Shown: in pieces, positions 33,605 through 42,235 of the stretch
Numbering within the stretch: position 1 is the stretch's first letter
Layout of the letters: every line of letters begins with the position of its first letter
Assembly (NCBI RefSeq): GCF_024300625.1
Contig: NZ_CP101322.1
Coordinates: 2,369,992 to 2,433,991, forward strand
Reading direction: 5' to 3'
DNA: 64,000 nt
Source of the DNA: Halovivax gelatinilyticus
GTDB taxonomy: Archaea; Halobacteriota; Halobacteria; Halobacteriales; Natrialbaceae
Position numbers and translations under genes: made by a program
Notes under the pieces: generated by a model
Databases searched by the model: none
What the model was told of the DNA's origin: nothing
What the model saw: only the letters and a program-made list of their open reading frames with translations

Positions 33605-35326
33605 ATGTCCACGGCCAACGAGTCTCGACCGGATCTGGGTGCGCGCTCGATACTGTTCGCGCTCTATCGGTCCTACGAGGCCATGGGGATGTCGGTCAGG
33701 CGGTATTTCCTCCTGATCATCCTGCCGTCGGTCGCCTTCTTTTTCGGCGCGCTCTTCGCGCCGTTGCTGGTCGGAGTACCGCTCTTCGTCGCCGGACCGC
33801 TCGCCGGTCTCGGCCTACTCGCCATCCTGACGGCCGTCGCCTATCCGAAACTCGCCCAGGATCGACGACGAAAGCAGGTCAGACAGCGCTTTCACCTGTT
33901 TTTGACCCACATCACGGTGCTCTCGATGGCGAACATCAACCGGGTCGAGATATTTCGCATCCTGGCCGAAGAAGACGAGTACCAGGCGCTCGCCGAGGAG
34001 ATGGGCTACCTGGTCGCGCTGGTCGACACCTGGAACCAGAGCCTAGACGACGCGTGTCGTATGCGGGCGAAAGAGGTGTCGAGTCCCCTCCTCGCGGACT
34101 TCTTCGAACGACTCGCCTACACCGTCGGTGCCGGCCAGGAGATCAGCGAGTTCCTCGTCGAAGAGCAAGACACGATGATCCAGCAGTTTACCACCCGCTA
34201 CGAGTCAGACCTGGCGAAACTCGACGTGATGAAGGAACTCTACATGTCGATGATGCTCTCGCTCGCGTTCATCCTGGTGTTCGCCATCGTCCTGCCGATG
34301 CTCGTCGGGATGAGCCCGATGCTGTTGATCGGGGCGACGATCGTGATGTTCACCATCGTCCAGGCGGTCTTCGTCTACGCCATCCACGTCATCGCGCCCT
34401 ACGACCCGCTCTGGTACATCGAGAAGACGGCCGGCACGAGTCCGACCGACCGCATCCCGCTGGCGCTCATCATCGGATTCGGAGGCTGTCTCGCGCTCGG
34501 GCTCGTCGTCCTCGCCATCCTCTCCGGCGTGACGCCGATCGCATCCGATCGCATCCCGACGCCGATCATGGTCGCCATCCCGGTCACGCCGCTCTTTTAT
34601 CCCGGCTGGAAAATGCGCAGAGAAGAGAAAAAGGTCAAGGAACGAGACAGCGAGTTCCCGGCGTTCATTCGGGCCCTCGGCGCGGTCGAGAGCGTCAAAC
34701 AGACCTCGACGTCGAGCGTCTTAGAGTCGCTCCGGACGAAGGACTTCGGGGCGTTGACGGCGAACATCGACGCCCTCTACAAGCGCCTGCACATGCGTGT
34801 CGACGACATCAGGTCCTGGCGGCTGTTCGCGGCGGAGACGGGATCGTACCTCATACAGAAGTTCGGTGACATGTACGTCATGGGTCGCCAGATGGGCGGC
34901 AACCCGCGACTGCTCGGCCAGCTCATCAGCATGAATCAGAGCCACGTCCTCAAAGTCAGAGAAAAACGCCAGCAGGCGACGACCACGCTGACCGGCGTCC
35001 TCTACGGTATCACGGCCTCGGCCGTGTTCTCGTTTTTCATCGGCCTCGAGGTCGTCAAGATCATGATGGACATCACGGCCGAAATGGACCTGGATCAGCA
35101 GATGGTCGGCGGCCTCCTCCAGACGGCTCAGTACAATCTCGTCGTCATCGAGTACCTCCTGATCGCGACCATCCTCATCAACGCCGCGCTCTCGGCGGTG
35201 ATGATCCGGCTCACCGACCGCGGGCACATGATCACCGGCCTCGTCAACTTCGTCCTGCTCACGTGGATGGGCGCGATCATCGCCGTGATCACCGGCTACG
35301 TCGTCGGCGCCGTGATCAGCGTTTGA
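33605..35326 (+). CDS. arlJ: archaellum platform membrane protein ArlJ
   Basis: 573 residues. About nine transmembrane helices in groups: near the N-terminus (FLLIILPSVAFFFGALFAPL), the middle (MMLSLAFILVFAIVLPMLVG, IPLALIIGFGGCLALGLVVL) and the C-terminus (LTGVLYGITASAVFSFFIGL, MGAIIAVITGYVVGAVISV). Basic cytoplasmic loops between them (AYPKLAQDRRRKQVRQRFHL, KMRREEKKVKERDS) would contact ArlI. This is the T2SSF-like membrane platform for the filament. Starts two bases after arlI. Confidence 0.96.
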   Translation: MSTANESRPDLGARSILFALYRSYEAMGMSVRRYFLLIILPSVAFFFGALFAPLLVGVPLFVAGPLAGLGLLAILTAVAYPKLAQDRRRKQVRQRFHLFLTHITVLSMANINRVEIFRILAEEDEYQALAEEMGYLVALVDTWNQSLDDACRMRAKEVSSPLLADFFERLAYTVGAGQEISEFLVEEQDTMIQQFTTRYESDLAKLDVMKELYMSMMLSLAFILVFAIVLPMLVGMSPMLLIGATIVMFTIVQAVFVYAIHVIAPYDPLWYIEKTAGTSPTDRIPLALIIGFGGCLALGLVVLAILSGVTPIASDRIPTPIMVAIPVTPLFYPGWKMRREEKKVKERDSEFPAFIRALGAVESVKQTSTSSVLESLRTKDFGALTANIDALYKRLHMRVDDIRSWRLFAAETGSYLIQKFGDMYVMGRQMGGNPRLLGQLISMNQSHVLKVREKRQQATTTLTGVLYGITASAVFSFFIGLEVVKIMMDITAEMDLDQQMVGGLLQTAQYNLVVIEYLLIATILINAALSAVMIRLTDRGHMITGLVNFVLLTWMGAIIAVITGYVVGAVISV

Positions 35327-35470
35327 CGACGCTCGCAATCTGACTGCTGTCTCGCCACATCGTGTCAATTCAGTAACCGTGGCCTATTACGAGGCGCGAC
35401 TCACGGTTCGATACCGCACGAAGGTACTTTGTACGGGATTTACTCTAGTCGTTCAGCCGGAGATTTCACT

Positions 35471-35932
35471 ATGACGCAGGATACCTACCACGTAGAAACG
35501 CTCGAGCAGTCAGTCGGGAGAACCGACGCCACGATCCAGTGGGCGCGGTTTCTCGGCGAGACGTTCGGGACGACCGGCGCCCTCAACTGTCTGCGCTACT
35601 ACGAAGATCTCGGCTGGATCAGTCCGCTGGTCAGAGAGCAGATGATCTCGTACCTGCGCGGGCTCTCGCTCGGCGAGATGCACAACAAGCGCTACGACGA
35701 GCCGACCACGCTCGAGTATCCGCTCGAATCGTTGAGCGGGACGCTCTTCGGTGCACACGCACAGTCGCTCGAGTACATCTCCGAGATCAACGACGACGAC
35801 CTCGAAGAACACGTCATGGTCGCCAGAATGGCAGAACGCCGGGTCGACCGCCGGATCGAAGCGGACGAAGACGACGAACCCGGCGGCGAGCTAGTTAGCA
35901 TCATCCGCGACGAACCGCCCGTCTCCGACTGA
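35471..35932 (+). CDS. arlD: archaellum protein ArlD-like (ArlD/E domain)
   Basis: 153 residues from the ATG at 35471 (MTQDTYHVETLEQSVGRTDA). It carries one ArlD/E domain (TIQWARFLGETFGTTGALNC, YYEDLGWISPLVREQMISYL), which aligns with the C-terminus of ArlCE (YYHEIGWIDDEVRAHLETVL). The 144-base gap after arlJ suggests its own or attenuated transcription. Probably part of the cytosolic ring. Confidence 0.87.
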   Translation: MTQDTYHVETLEQSVGRTDATIQWARFLGETFGTTGALNCLRYYEDLGWISPLVREQMISYLRGLSLGEMHNKRYDEPTTLEYPLESLSGTLFGAHAQSLEYISEINDDDLEEHVMVARMAERRVDRRIEADEDDEPGGELVSIIRDEPPVSD

Positions 35933-36304
35933 TCGTCTCCGTTCGATTTCGACGCACGTCCCTTCGACGTCTAGGCCGTTCGTCTCGTCGGCTACGGTGT
36001 GTCGCATTCGACTCGAACGTGGAGCCACAACAGTTATCTGTACAGTTCACCCCGCCTGACTATCGGACGAATCGGCACTTTCGACGTCCCTTCCAGGCTA
36101 CTTCGTCAAATAGTGGTTATTAATTGGTCGAATGTCTATATATGTATGGGCCTGGATTTATTGGCTGACTTCTGTGGGGTATTTATGGACGCTCGACGCC
36201 TTTCTCGGCCACGTTTTTTATAACCCATCGGTTCTTCCACCGACTATAATCGGGACGGTTCCGAGCACCCCATCGCTCCGGTCCGTTCTGACAGGTGATC
36301 GGAA
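35933..36304. promoter_or_regulatory. AT-rich control region before PadR-type regulator
   Basis: 372 bases without a gene. Two TATA-like elements: TCTATATATG near 36136 and TTTTTTATAA at 36214-36223. The second would give a leader of roughly 60 bases before the ATG at 36305. The run of six T at 36214 could also stop upstream transcription. Confidence 0.5.
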
Positions 36305-36802
36305 ATGCGCGATTCAACCCCCAACAAGACGGAATCTGTGCTCGACGCGTTCGCCCCGGCCGGGACGGACGATGAAACGACGTACGACATCACGATCGGG
36401 ACGACCGAAGCGGCCAATTACGACATCGAAGCGGACTTCGACGCGCTGATGGAACAGGTGCGCGGTTCGCTTCCGACCGACGACGTCCAGTTCGACGAGG
36501 CGATCGTCAAGGAGAACTTAGAGGAGGTGCTCTTGATGTTGATCTCGCTACACGGCGAGACCCACGGGAAGGAACTACTCTCCGATCTCAGCCGGTTCTT
36601 CGGAACGCAGCTGAGTCCGGGCACGGTCTATCCGAGTCTCCACGAACTCGAAGACGAGGAAGTCCTCTCGATGCACGCGAAAGTGAGAACGAAGGAGTAC
36701 GCGATCGACGACGAGGAGGCGGTCAGAGGTCGCCTCGAACAGACCATGGTCCAGCACCTCGCGTTCGGCCTGTTGCTCTACGCGTTCTTGCCCGAGCTGT
36801 AG
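36305..36802 (+). CDS. PadR-family transcription regulator
   Basis: 165 residues. N-terminal ~70 residues are acidic and probably flexible. The winged helix is NLEEVLLMLISLHGETHGKE, then LSRFFGTQLSPGTVYPSLHE, with the wing at RTKEYAIDDEEAVRGRLEQ. The LSPGTVYPSLHELED recognition helix is the PadR signature. Its place beside the archaellum genes suggests, but does not prove, control of motility. Confidence 0.85.
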   Translation: MRDSTPNKTESVLDAFAPAGTDDETTYDITIGTTEAANYDIEADFDALMEQVRGSLPTDDVQFDEAIVKENLEEVLLMLISLHGETHGKELLSDLSRFFGTQLSPGTVYPSLHELEDEEVLSMHAKVRTKEYAIDDEEAVRGRLEQTMVQHLAFGLLLYAFLPEL

Positions 36803-36861
36803 CGGTATACCGGATCTCTATCAAACTCGTCCCCGTGAGTGCCCACAGTCTGTGTGAGCCG

Positions 36862-37299
36862 TCACTCGGATTCGTCTATCGATTCCGCGATCGACGAGAG
36901 CGACTCCGACGGGGGCTCTTTTGCCGTGTAAATGGTCGTCTCTCCCGGTGGACGGAGACCGTACTGAAAGTCCTCCTCGACGACGTCGACCAGGACCGAG
37001 CCGCCGTCGATTCCGTTCGTCGAGAGCCACTCGGCCAGGCGGTCTTCGCCCGTTCCCGGCTGGCGCGCGCTGGCCGGCGTGTCGTAGACGCCGTCGATCG
37101 TCAGCCCGTCGCCCGTCAGCGGGCGGTCGATGCGGCAAAATCGTTCCTGGCCGTCGAGGACGACCCGGACGACGGTGTCCGCCGGAAACTCGGCCGTTTC
37201 GTCTGCCGGGATCGAGATCCGATGCCCGGTCGCCGTGGGTGTGGCGGTCGCTCTGATCGTCGTCACCGACGGGTGCTCGCTCGATATCTGATCAGCCAC
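36862..37299 (-). CDS. conserved haloarchaeal protein (DUF7112-like)
   Basis: 145 residues starting MADQISSEHPSVTTIRATAT. A compact beta-rich domain (DTVVRVVLDGQERFCRIDRP, SVLVDVVEEDFQYGLRPPGE) ends in an acidic tail. It lies 13 bases after the S6e gene on the same strand, so it is probably co-transcribed with it. I recall this pattern as DUF7112, but the number is uncertain. Cytoplasmic, function unknown. Confidence 0.75.
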   Translation of the reverse strand: MADQISSEHPSVTTIRATATPTATGHRISIPADETAEFPADTVVRVVLDGQERFCRIDRPLTGDGLTIDGVYDTPASARQPGTGEDRLAEWLSTNGIDGGSVLVDVVEEDFQYGLRPPGETTIYTAKEPPSESLSSIAESIDESE

Positions 37300-37312
37300 G
37301 AAAACGTCCCCC

Positions 37313-37711
37313 TTACTCCGCGTCCTCGTCGTCGCCGAGCAGGTCCGCGACCGGCGCCGAGCCCGCTTCGGCGACGGTGACGTTGATCTGGCTCACGTCG
37401 TCGGCGACCTCTCGCCCCCGAACCGTGATGCGACGGCGCTCGCCGTCGCGCTGTTGGTTGTACCCCGTCTCGGTCTCGCGCATCAGAACCTCCTTTAAGT
37501 TCGAGCCCGCGACGCCGGCGTGCATCGGACGACCCGTCTCGTCCGAGCCGCCCGTGATCTCGAGCGTGTAGCCGTCGAGACCGAGCGCACTGCCGTCGAC
37601 GTCGTCGCCGATCGACTTACCCATAAACCGATTCGCGTCCTGTCCCTCGGCTTCGAGCTGGTAGGCCTGCCCCGATTCGGGGTCGCCGAGGACGACACTA
37701 AACGTTGCCAT
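37313..37711 (-). CDS. rps6e: 30S ribosomal protein S6e
   Basis: 132 residues from the ATG at 37711 (MATFSVVLGDPESGQAYQLE). The S6e core is clear: FMGKSIGDDVDGSALGLDGY, EITGGSDETGRPMHAGVAGS, then GERRRITVRGREVADDVSQI. The haloarchaeal form lacks the phosphorylated eukaryotic tail. It is a small-subunit ribosomal protein on the cytoplasmic face of the 30S body. Confidence 0.97.
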   Translation of the reverse strand: MATFSVVLGDPESGQAYQLEAEGQDANRFMGKSIGDDVDGSALGLDGYTLEITGGSDETGRPMHAGVAGSNLKEVLMRETETGYNQQRDGERRRITVRGREVADDVSQINVTVAEAGSAPVADLLGDDEDAE

Positions 37712-37986
37712 GCCCGGACCAACTCGGCGACCGCTCAAAAGCACATCGAAACCGAACGTTAGGCGGTCGTTCGGGTAGGCGGATCCCGTTCGGTCTGTGG
37801 CGGTCGACAAGTGGTGAACGTTGACACTCTGAGAACGGTGCCGATCGGTGGATGTCGACAATCTGTGGAGGTTCGAAAATCAGCGGAGGTCGACGATTGC
37901 TCGGCACAAGCCTGTCGCGTGGGGTCGACAGCGGTCTCGTCGCGCCGCTCTCCCCCCGTTCGGATCGAGTCGCTCGCGACGGGCGC

Positions 37987-38032
37987 CGCCTCGCCGGATC
38001 AGCCAACGTCGCCTCGCCGTATTAGCCAAGTG
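37987..38032. repeat. 23-bp tandem duplication in spacer
   Basis: CGCCTCGCCGGATCAGCCAA and CGCCTCGCCGTATTAGCCAA begin at 37987 and 38010, differing at two of these 20 positions. They end 21 bases before the next ATG, in the otherwise empty gap 37712-38053. Confidence 0.8.
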
Positions 38033-38053
38033 TCTTCGCGTGATAGATCCGGT

Positions 38054-38335
38054 ATGGCTCTCGACCCTGGCCGGCTCGAACTGCGGTTACGCGAGTCGTT
38101 CGGCGGGACGATAGGAGAGTCGCGCACCGTCGTTCGGCAGGCGGTCGACCTGGCCGACAGCGGGAGGTACGCAGACGACGTCGGTGTCGCGCTCACGAAC
38201 GAGCTCGTCATAGACGAACTCGCCGGTGCGCCCGACGGGACGCCGGCGGACCGGTGGAACTGGTGGATCGGTTCGCTGGAAGTGGCCTACGCGGGATACG
38301 GACGGTTCGGCGTCCGTCGGTTTCGATCCGAATAG
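38054..38335 (+). CDS. small conserved hypothetical protein
   Basis: 93 residues from the ATG at 38054 (MALDPGRLELRLRESFGGTI). An alpha-helical segment (RTVVRQAVDLADSGRYADDV) is followed by a Trp-rich stretch (DRWNWWIGSLEVAYAGYGRF). Composition and acidic start are typical of haloarchaea. No family name known to me; no membrane segment. Confidence 0.68.
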   Translation: MALDPGRLELRLRESFGGTIGESRTVVRQAVDLADSGRYADDVGVALTNELVIDELAGAPDGTPADRWNWWIGSLEVAYAGYGRFGVRRFRSE

Positions 38336-38356
38336 TGCCGACGGTCGATCCCCACT

Positions 38357-38392
38357 CAGTTACTCGCTCAGTTACTCGCTCAGTTACTCGCT
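38357..38392. repeat. 12-bp perfect tandem repeat, 3 copies
   Basis: CAGTTACTCGCT occurs three times without change from 38357. Degenerate copies follow to about 38416 (CACACACTCGTT, CACTTACGTACT). They lie between two convergent genes and run into the 3' end of the HtpX-like gene. Confidence 0.92.
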
Positions 38393-38407
38393 CACACACT
38401 CGTTCAC

Positions 38408-39478
38408 TTACGTACTCTCTGTCGTCTCTAGCTCGACGGCCATCGACCGCAGTCGCTCGATACGGTCTGCAGTCTCGGGATGGGTGTCCGGAAAGAGGTC
38501 CTTGCTCAACAGCCCGTCGTCGCCGTCTTCGGTGAACTGCGCGAAGTCGAGCGGAGCGACGTAGAGCGCTTCGACGCCGCCGTCTAACTGTCGGAGGTCT
38601 CGATCCGGCGTTCGCTTCAGTTCGCCGTCGATGGTTTCGAGCGCGCTCGCGAGCGCGAGCGGATCGCCCGTCAATTCGGCGGCCCCGCGGTCGGCGGCGT
38701 GCTCGCGATACCGACAGAGGAGCCGATAGAGCAGGAAGCTCGCGATCCAGAACAGCGACGCGACGGCGACGGTGACGATCGTCGTCACGACGACCACGAC
38801 GATGACGGCGGCGACCGCCCGGCCGTCGTTGTCGTGGCCGGTCCGGAGGAACCGAAGCGAGTGAAACACCGTGCGCAAGATGGTGTAGGCGCTCGTCGCC
38901 ACGAGGTACGTGATCGTCGGTAGCAGGTAGGCGATCGTCATCACCGTCACGTCGCGATTGGCGACGTGAGCGAGTTCGTGTGCGAGGACGGCGTCGCGTT
39001 CGGCCGCGTCGAGGCTGTCGAGCAGGCCGGTGGTGACGACGATCGTCGTCGACGCTCGGGTCCGGCCCGTCGCGAACGCGTTCGGCGCCTCCGACTCGAC
39101 GATCGCCACCGACGGGACCGGGAGGTCGGCCTGCTGGGCGAGTCGCGAGACGGCCGCGGTGAGCGCCGGATACTCGTCGTCCGTGACGGGACGTGCGTCG
39201 AGCGACCGCAGGGCGAGCCGGTCGCCGTAGGTGTACTGGCCGACGAGTCCAGCGAGGATCGCGACGAGCAGGAGGCGCCGATCGACGACGGGTTCGATAC
39301 CGGGATCCACGCCGGTCAGTCCAGACGTGACGGCGGGAACGATCGTCCCGAGTGCGGCTTCGAGAACGACGACGAAGAGTACCGGAAAAACGACGATGAG
39401 TGCGAGCCCGACGACCATCCTGGCCTGTAACCCGCGATCGACCGGGATCCCGCGGGCGCTCGCCGGTCGGCCGTTCAT
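38408..39478 (-). CDS. HtpX-like M48 metalloprotease
   Basis: 356 residues from the ATG at 39478 (MNGRPASARGIPVDRGLQAR). Zinc motif VLAHELAHVANRD (H167, E168, H171) with the third ligand probably the Glu in YREHAADRGAAEL. Two N-terminal membrane helices (GLALIVVFPVLFVVVLEAAL, LLLVAILAGLVGQYTYGD) and two more after the active site (AYLLPTITYLVATSAYTILR, AAVIVVVVVTTIVTVAVASL) match HtpX. It probably degrades misfolded membrane proteins. Divergent from the beta-CASP gene. Confidence 0.93.
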   Translation of the reverse strand: MNGRPASARGIPVDRGLQARMVVGLALIVVFPVLFVVVLEAALGTIVPAVTSGLTGVDPGIEPVVDRRLLLVAILAGLVGQYTYGDRLALRSLDARPVTDDEYPALTAAVSRLAQQADLPVPSVAIVESEAPNAFATGRTRASTTIVVTTGLLDSLDAAERDAVLAHELAHVANRDVTVMTIAYLLPTITYLVATSAYTILRTVFHSLRFLRTGHDNDGRAVAAVIVVVVVTTIVTVAVASLFWIASFLLYRLLCRYREHAADRGAAELTGDPLALASALETIDGELKRTPDRDLRQLDGGVEALYVAPLDFAQFTEDGDDGLLSKDLFPDTHPETADRIERLRSMAVELETTEST

Positions 39479-39590
39479 ACCGAGCCAAGGCGAATCGATC
39501 GGTAAAAGCGTTGCCATCATCACGCTGAGAGCGCTCGCCTTCGGACAGCAACCGACGGACCCAAACGACGCTCGCCCGAAGCGTACCCAG

Positions 39591-40847
39591 ATGCACCTCG
39601 AGTTTCTCGGCGGGGCGGGCGAGATCGGTCGGAGCGCGCTCCTCGTCGACGACCGCCTCCTGCTCGACTACGGGGTCGACTCGGGTGATCCACCGCGGTA
39701 TCCGGTCGGCACGCCCGAACCCGAGGCGGTCGTCGTGAGCCACGGCCACCTCGATCACGTCGGGTCGCTGCCGACGCTCCTCTCGGGGGCCGACCGGCCG
39801 AGCGTTCACTGGACGTCCCCGACCAGAGATCTCGCATTGTTGCTCGTCAAGGACACCCTGAAGCTCCACGGCGGGACCTACGACTGTCCGTTCACCGAGG
39901 CGGAGGTTGCCAGGCTCACCCAGGTATCGGTGACCCATCGCTACCGCGAGCCGTTCACCGTGCTCGGAGGCGCAGCCGGTGGCGGATACGACGTGACGTT
40001 CTACAACGCCGGTCACATTCCTGGCAGCAGTCACGTGCTCGTCGACGACGGGGAGACGAGACTCCTCTACGGCGGCGATTTCAACACGGCGGATCAGCGT
40101 CTCGTGACGGGGACGACCGCACGACCCGACGCGGACGTCGTCGTCTGTGAAAGCACCTACGCCGACACCGACCGACCGCCGCGCGAGGAACTCGAACGCC
40201 GGTTCGTAGAAAGTCTCGAAGCGACGCGCTGGGAGGGCGGGACGACCGTCGTTCCAGCCTTCGCGATCGGCCGCACGCAGGAGGTGATGGCCATCTGCGC
40301 CGAACACGACATCGCCTGTTACGTCGACGGGATGGGTATCCGGGTCGCGAGACTCCTCCGCCAGCCGCGAAACGAACCGTTTCTCTCGGATTCGTCGGTG
40401 TTGAGACGGGCGTGTGCGAACGCGCGGTTCGTCGACGGTCGCGACGGGCAGCGCAAACGGATCGCCGCCAAACCCACCGTCATCATCACGACGAGCGGCA
40501 TGCTTCACGGCGGTCCGGCGATGACGTACGTCCCGGAGATCCGAACCCATCCGGCCAACAAGATCGCGTTTACCGGCTACCAGGTCGACGGGACGCCGGG
40601 TCGGGAACTACTCGATACGGGCAGCGCTGAGATCGACGGGCGCGTCGTCCCGGTGAGCGCACAGGTCGAACACTACGACTTTTCGGCCCACGCCGACCGT
40701 CGTGGACTCCGCCGGTTTCTCGACGCCTATCGCGACGCGACCGTTCACGTCACCCACGGCGATCGCTGTGATTCGTTCGCCGAGGAACTCTCAGCCGACG
40801 GATTCGACGCGTCCGCACCCGCGGTCGGTGAGTCGATCCGCCACTGA
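39591..40847 (+). CDS. beta-CASP metallo-beta-lactamase RNase-like protein
   Basis: 418 residues from the ATG at 39591 (MHLEFLGGAGEIGRSALLVD). Motif 2 is VVVSHGHLDHVGSL (H51, H53, D55, H56). Other motifs are NAGHIPGSSHVLV, LLYGGDFNT, the beta-CASP PAFAIGRTQEVMA, TTSGMLHGGPAMTY, and the final SAHADRRGL and VTHGDRC. All signature positions are present, so it should be an active nuclease of the archaeal RNase J/CPSF-like group. It has no KH domains at the N-terminus, unlike aCPSF1. Confidence 0.92.
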   Translation: MHLEFLGGAGEIGRSALLVDDRLLLDYGVDSGDPPRYPVGTPEPEAVVVSHGHLDHVGSLPTLLSGADRPSVHWTSPTRDLALLLVKDTLKLHGGTYDCPFTEAEVARLTQVSVTHRYREPFTVLGGAAGGGYDVTFYNAGHIPGSSHVLVDDGETRLLYGGDFNTADQRLVTGTTARPDADVVVCESTYADTDRPPREELERRFVESLEATRWEGGTTVVPAFAIGRTQEVMAICAEHDIACYVDGMGIRVARLLRQPRNEPFLSDSSVLRRACANARFVDGRDGQRKRIAAKPTVIITTSGMLHGGPAMTYVPEIRTHPANKIAFTGYQVDGTPGRELLDTGSAEIDGRVVPVSAQVEHYDFSAHADRRGLRRFLDAYRDATVHVTHGDRCDSFAEELSADGFDASAPAVGESIRH

Positions 40848-40960
40848 CTCCGGAGCGGCTCCTTACTTGAGCACTGGTAGGAACGAACTGCATGTGCAGA
40901 CGGTGTTTTCGCGGAGGACGGTGCCTTCTGGCGAACCCGTGGGTCGGTGCCGAGGCTGAG

Positions 40961-41554
40961 TCAGTCGTCGAGGGGGACGAAGTCGGTATCAGTGAGCCGA
41001 CTCCCCCGGAGGTGGTAGGCGTGTGCGAGCGCCGATACCGTAAACGTACAGAAGATGATGACGGAGACGGCCGCCCACCCGACGGCGAACGGGTAGATAT
41101 CCAAGTAGGTCGCCAGCATCAACGCGCCGCTCAACGCGGTCACGCCCAGGTAGTGGACGTGCCACGGAATGTCGTGACGTGGAACGTACTCGAGATAGAG
41201 TTGGACCTGATTCGCCCGGTCGGTCAATCGCATCACGCCTCGCGATTTGTCGAACTCGACGATACCCAGCTCGTCGAGTTTCGGGAGGTGGGTCTGACGG
41301 AGCGCCGTGTACACCGACTTTCTGTCCTTGTACGCGACCTGGCCCTCCAGGTCCGGATTTTCACTTTTTGCGACGTACTCGACGACATCTCTGAGGCTGA
41401 CCAGTTCCTCGTCCGTCTCTTTGAGATAGCGGATGATGCATATACGCCGATGGTTGCTGAGGACGTCGAAGATCTGGTCGCGACTGATCTCTGCGTCCGA
41501 ATTCGATGCGCCAAACGTTTCAGGTAGTTCTGTCGTCCGTGAATTTACGCCCAT
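40961..41554 (-). CDS. DUF7344-type winged helix with two membrane helices
   Basis: 197 residues from the ATG at 41554 (MGVNSRTTELPETFGASNSD). Winged helix: ISRDQIFDVLSNHRRICIIR, then YKDRKSVYTALRQTHLPKLD and a wing at IVEFDKSRGVMRL. Two C-terminal membrane segments (VHYLGVTALSGALMLATYLD and AAVSVIIFCTFTVSALAHAY) would tether it to the membrane. It is a close relative of the gene at 51403, which also has two membrane helices. The pair brackets the signal peptidase and TasA-like locus. Confidence 0.85.
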   Translation of the reverse strand: MGVNSRTTELPETFGASNSDAEISRDQIFDVLSNHRRICIIRYLKETDEELVSLRDVVEYVAKSENPDLEGQVAYKDRKSVYTALRQTHLPKLDELGIVEFDKSRGVMRLTDRANQVQLYLEYVPRHDIPWHVHYLGVTALSGALMLATYLDIYPFAVGWAAVSVIIFCTFTVSALAHAYHLRGSRLTDTDFVPLDD

Positions 41555-42231
41555 ATCTCCCCCGTTTTCCCACTTCAACCGCGATGTGGCTTCTGATTGT
41601 GGCGATGACGGGCACAGACGATCTGGATTCGACGATCCGAACCCAGCCGCCCATCGTCACCGTATTTTCAACCAGTGCGAGCACAACCACAACACAGGAT
41701 AAATTAAATACATTCTCTTTGTGGCTAAGATTGTACAAACTGAACGTCGTCAGGTTCATATTGACCGTCGTTTCACCCGTGAACGATCGAAACTGCCCCG
41801 GACTGAGGTTTCTGTTTCCCGGCCCGTGACCGCGATGACTCCGGATCACTCGACTATTCGATACAACTGCTCGGCAGTGTCCGATAACTATCCGCTGCTT
41901 CGGTTGCTTGTTCGACATCTCCGTACTCCCACGTGACGTCGGCGTACCGTTCCGAGTAGGAGCGTATTCAGACAGTGATCCTCATCGATATATAATATTA
42001 TCTACCTTATGGGCAATTAATGGAGAATTTCAAGCTAAAAAAGTCGCTGAACGTAGCCAACCGCGTATCGGCTGGTCGTATGTTCGGCCCAGAATCTCGT
42101 ACCCGTCGTGAACTGTCGGATGTGCTTAAATCCTGGATACGGCATGGTCACTATCGAGTGAAGGGGGTTGTCCGGTCTGGATACTCGGTGGCACGGCCGC
42201 CGAGTGACGCCTCATCCCGACACCTGAGACG
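41555..42231. other. AT-rich gap upstream of signal peptidase
   Basis: 677 bases. It contains AT-rich patches at 41698-41712 (GATAAATTAAATACA) and 41985-42000, one weak ORF at 42020, and no confident gene. The lower GC compared with flanks suggests regulatory sequence or acquired DNA. Confidence 0.5.
41989..41999 (+). promoter_or_regulatory. TATA box upstream of sipW-like operon
   Basis: TATATAATATT is centred about 26 bases before the ATG at 42020, the normal distance for a leaderless haloarchaeal start. It is the strongest TATA-like element in this part of the window. A second weaker one (CTTAAAT near 42124) lies closer to the signal peptidase gene. Confidence 0.55.
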
Positions 42232-42235
42232 ATGA
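42020..42235 (+). CDS. doubtful 71-residue basic ORF coupled to sipW
   Basis: Opens MENFKLKKSLNVANRVSAGR. Its TGA overlaps the signal peptidase ATG (ATGA), and a good TATA box precedes it by ~26 bases. The protein would be Arg/Lys-rich and not acidic, which is unusual for a haloarchaeon. It could be an untranslated leader rather than a gene. Confidence 0.25.
   Translation: MENFKLKKSLNVANRVSAGRMFGPESRTRRELSDVLKSWIRHGHYRVKGVVRSGYSVARPPSDASSRHLRR

Noticed and set aside
37840-37900. Apparent 17-18 bp repeats GTGGATGTCGACAATC, GTGGAGGTTCGAAAATC
   Set aside because: Unit length drifts between copies and matches fall to chance level, unlike the six listed repeats.
38208-40550. 780-codon open frame on the minus strand across the HtpX-like and beta-CASP genes
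   Set aside because: It lies antisense to or out of frame with two clear enzymes and is Arg-rich, as high-GC shadow frames are.
41520-41918. 132-codon minus-strand frame with a hydrophobic stretch upstream of the DUF7344 gene
   Set aside because: It lies in an AT-rich control region and overlaps the regulator's start; the hydrophobic run is likely a composition effect.
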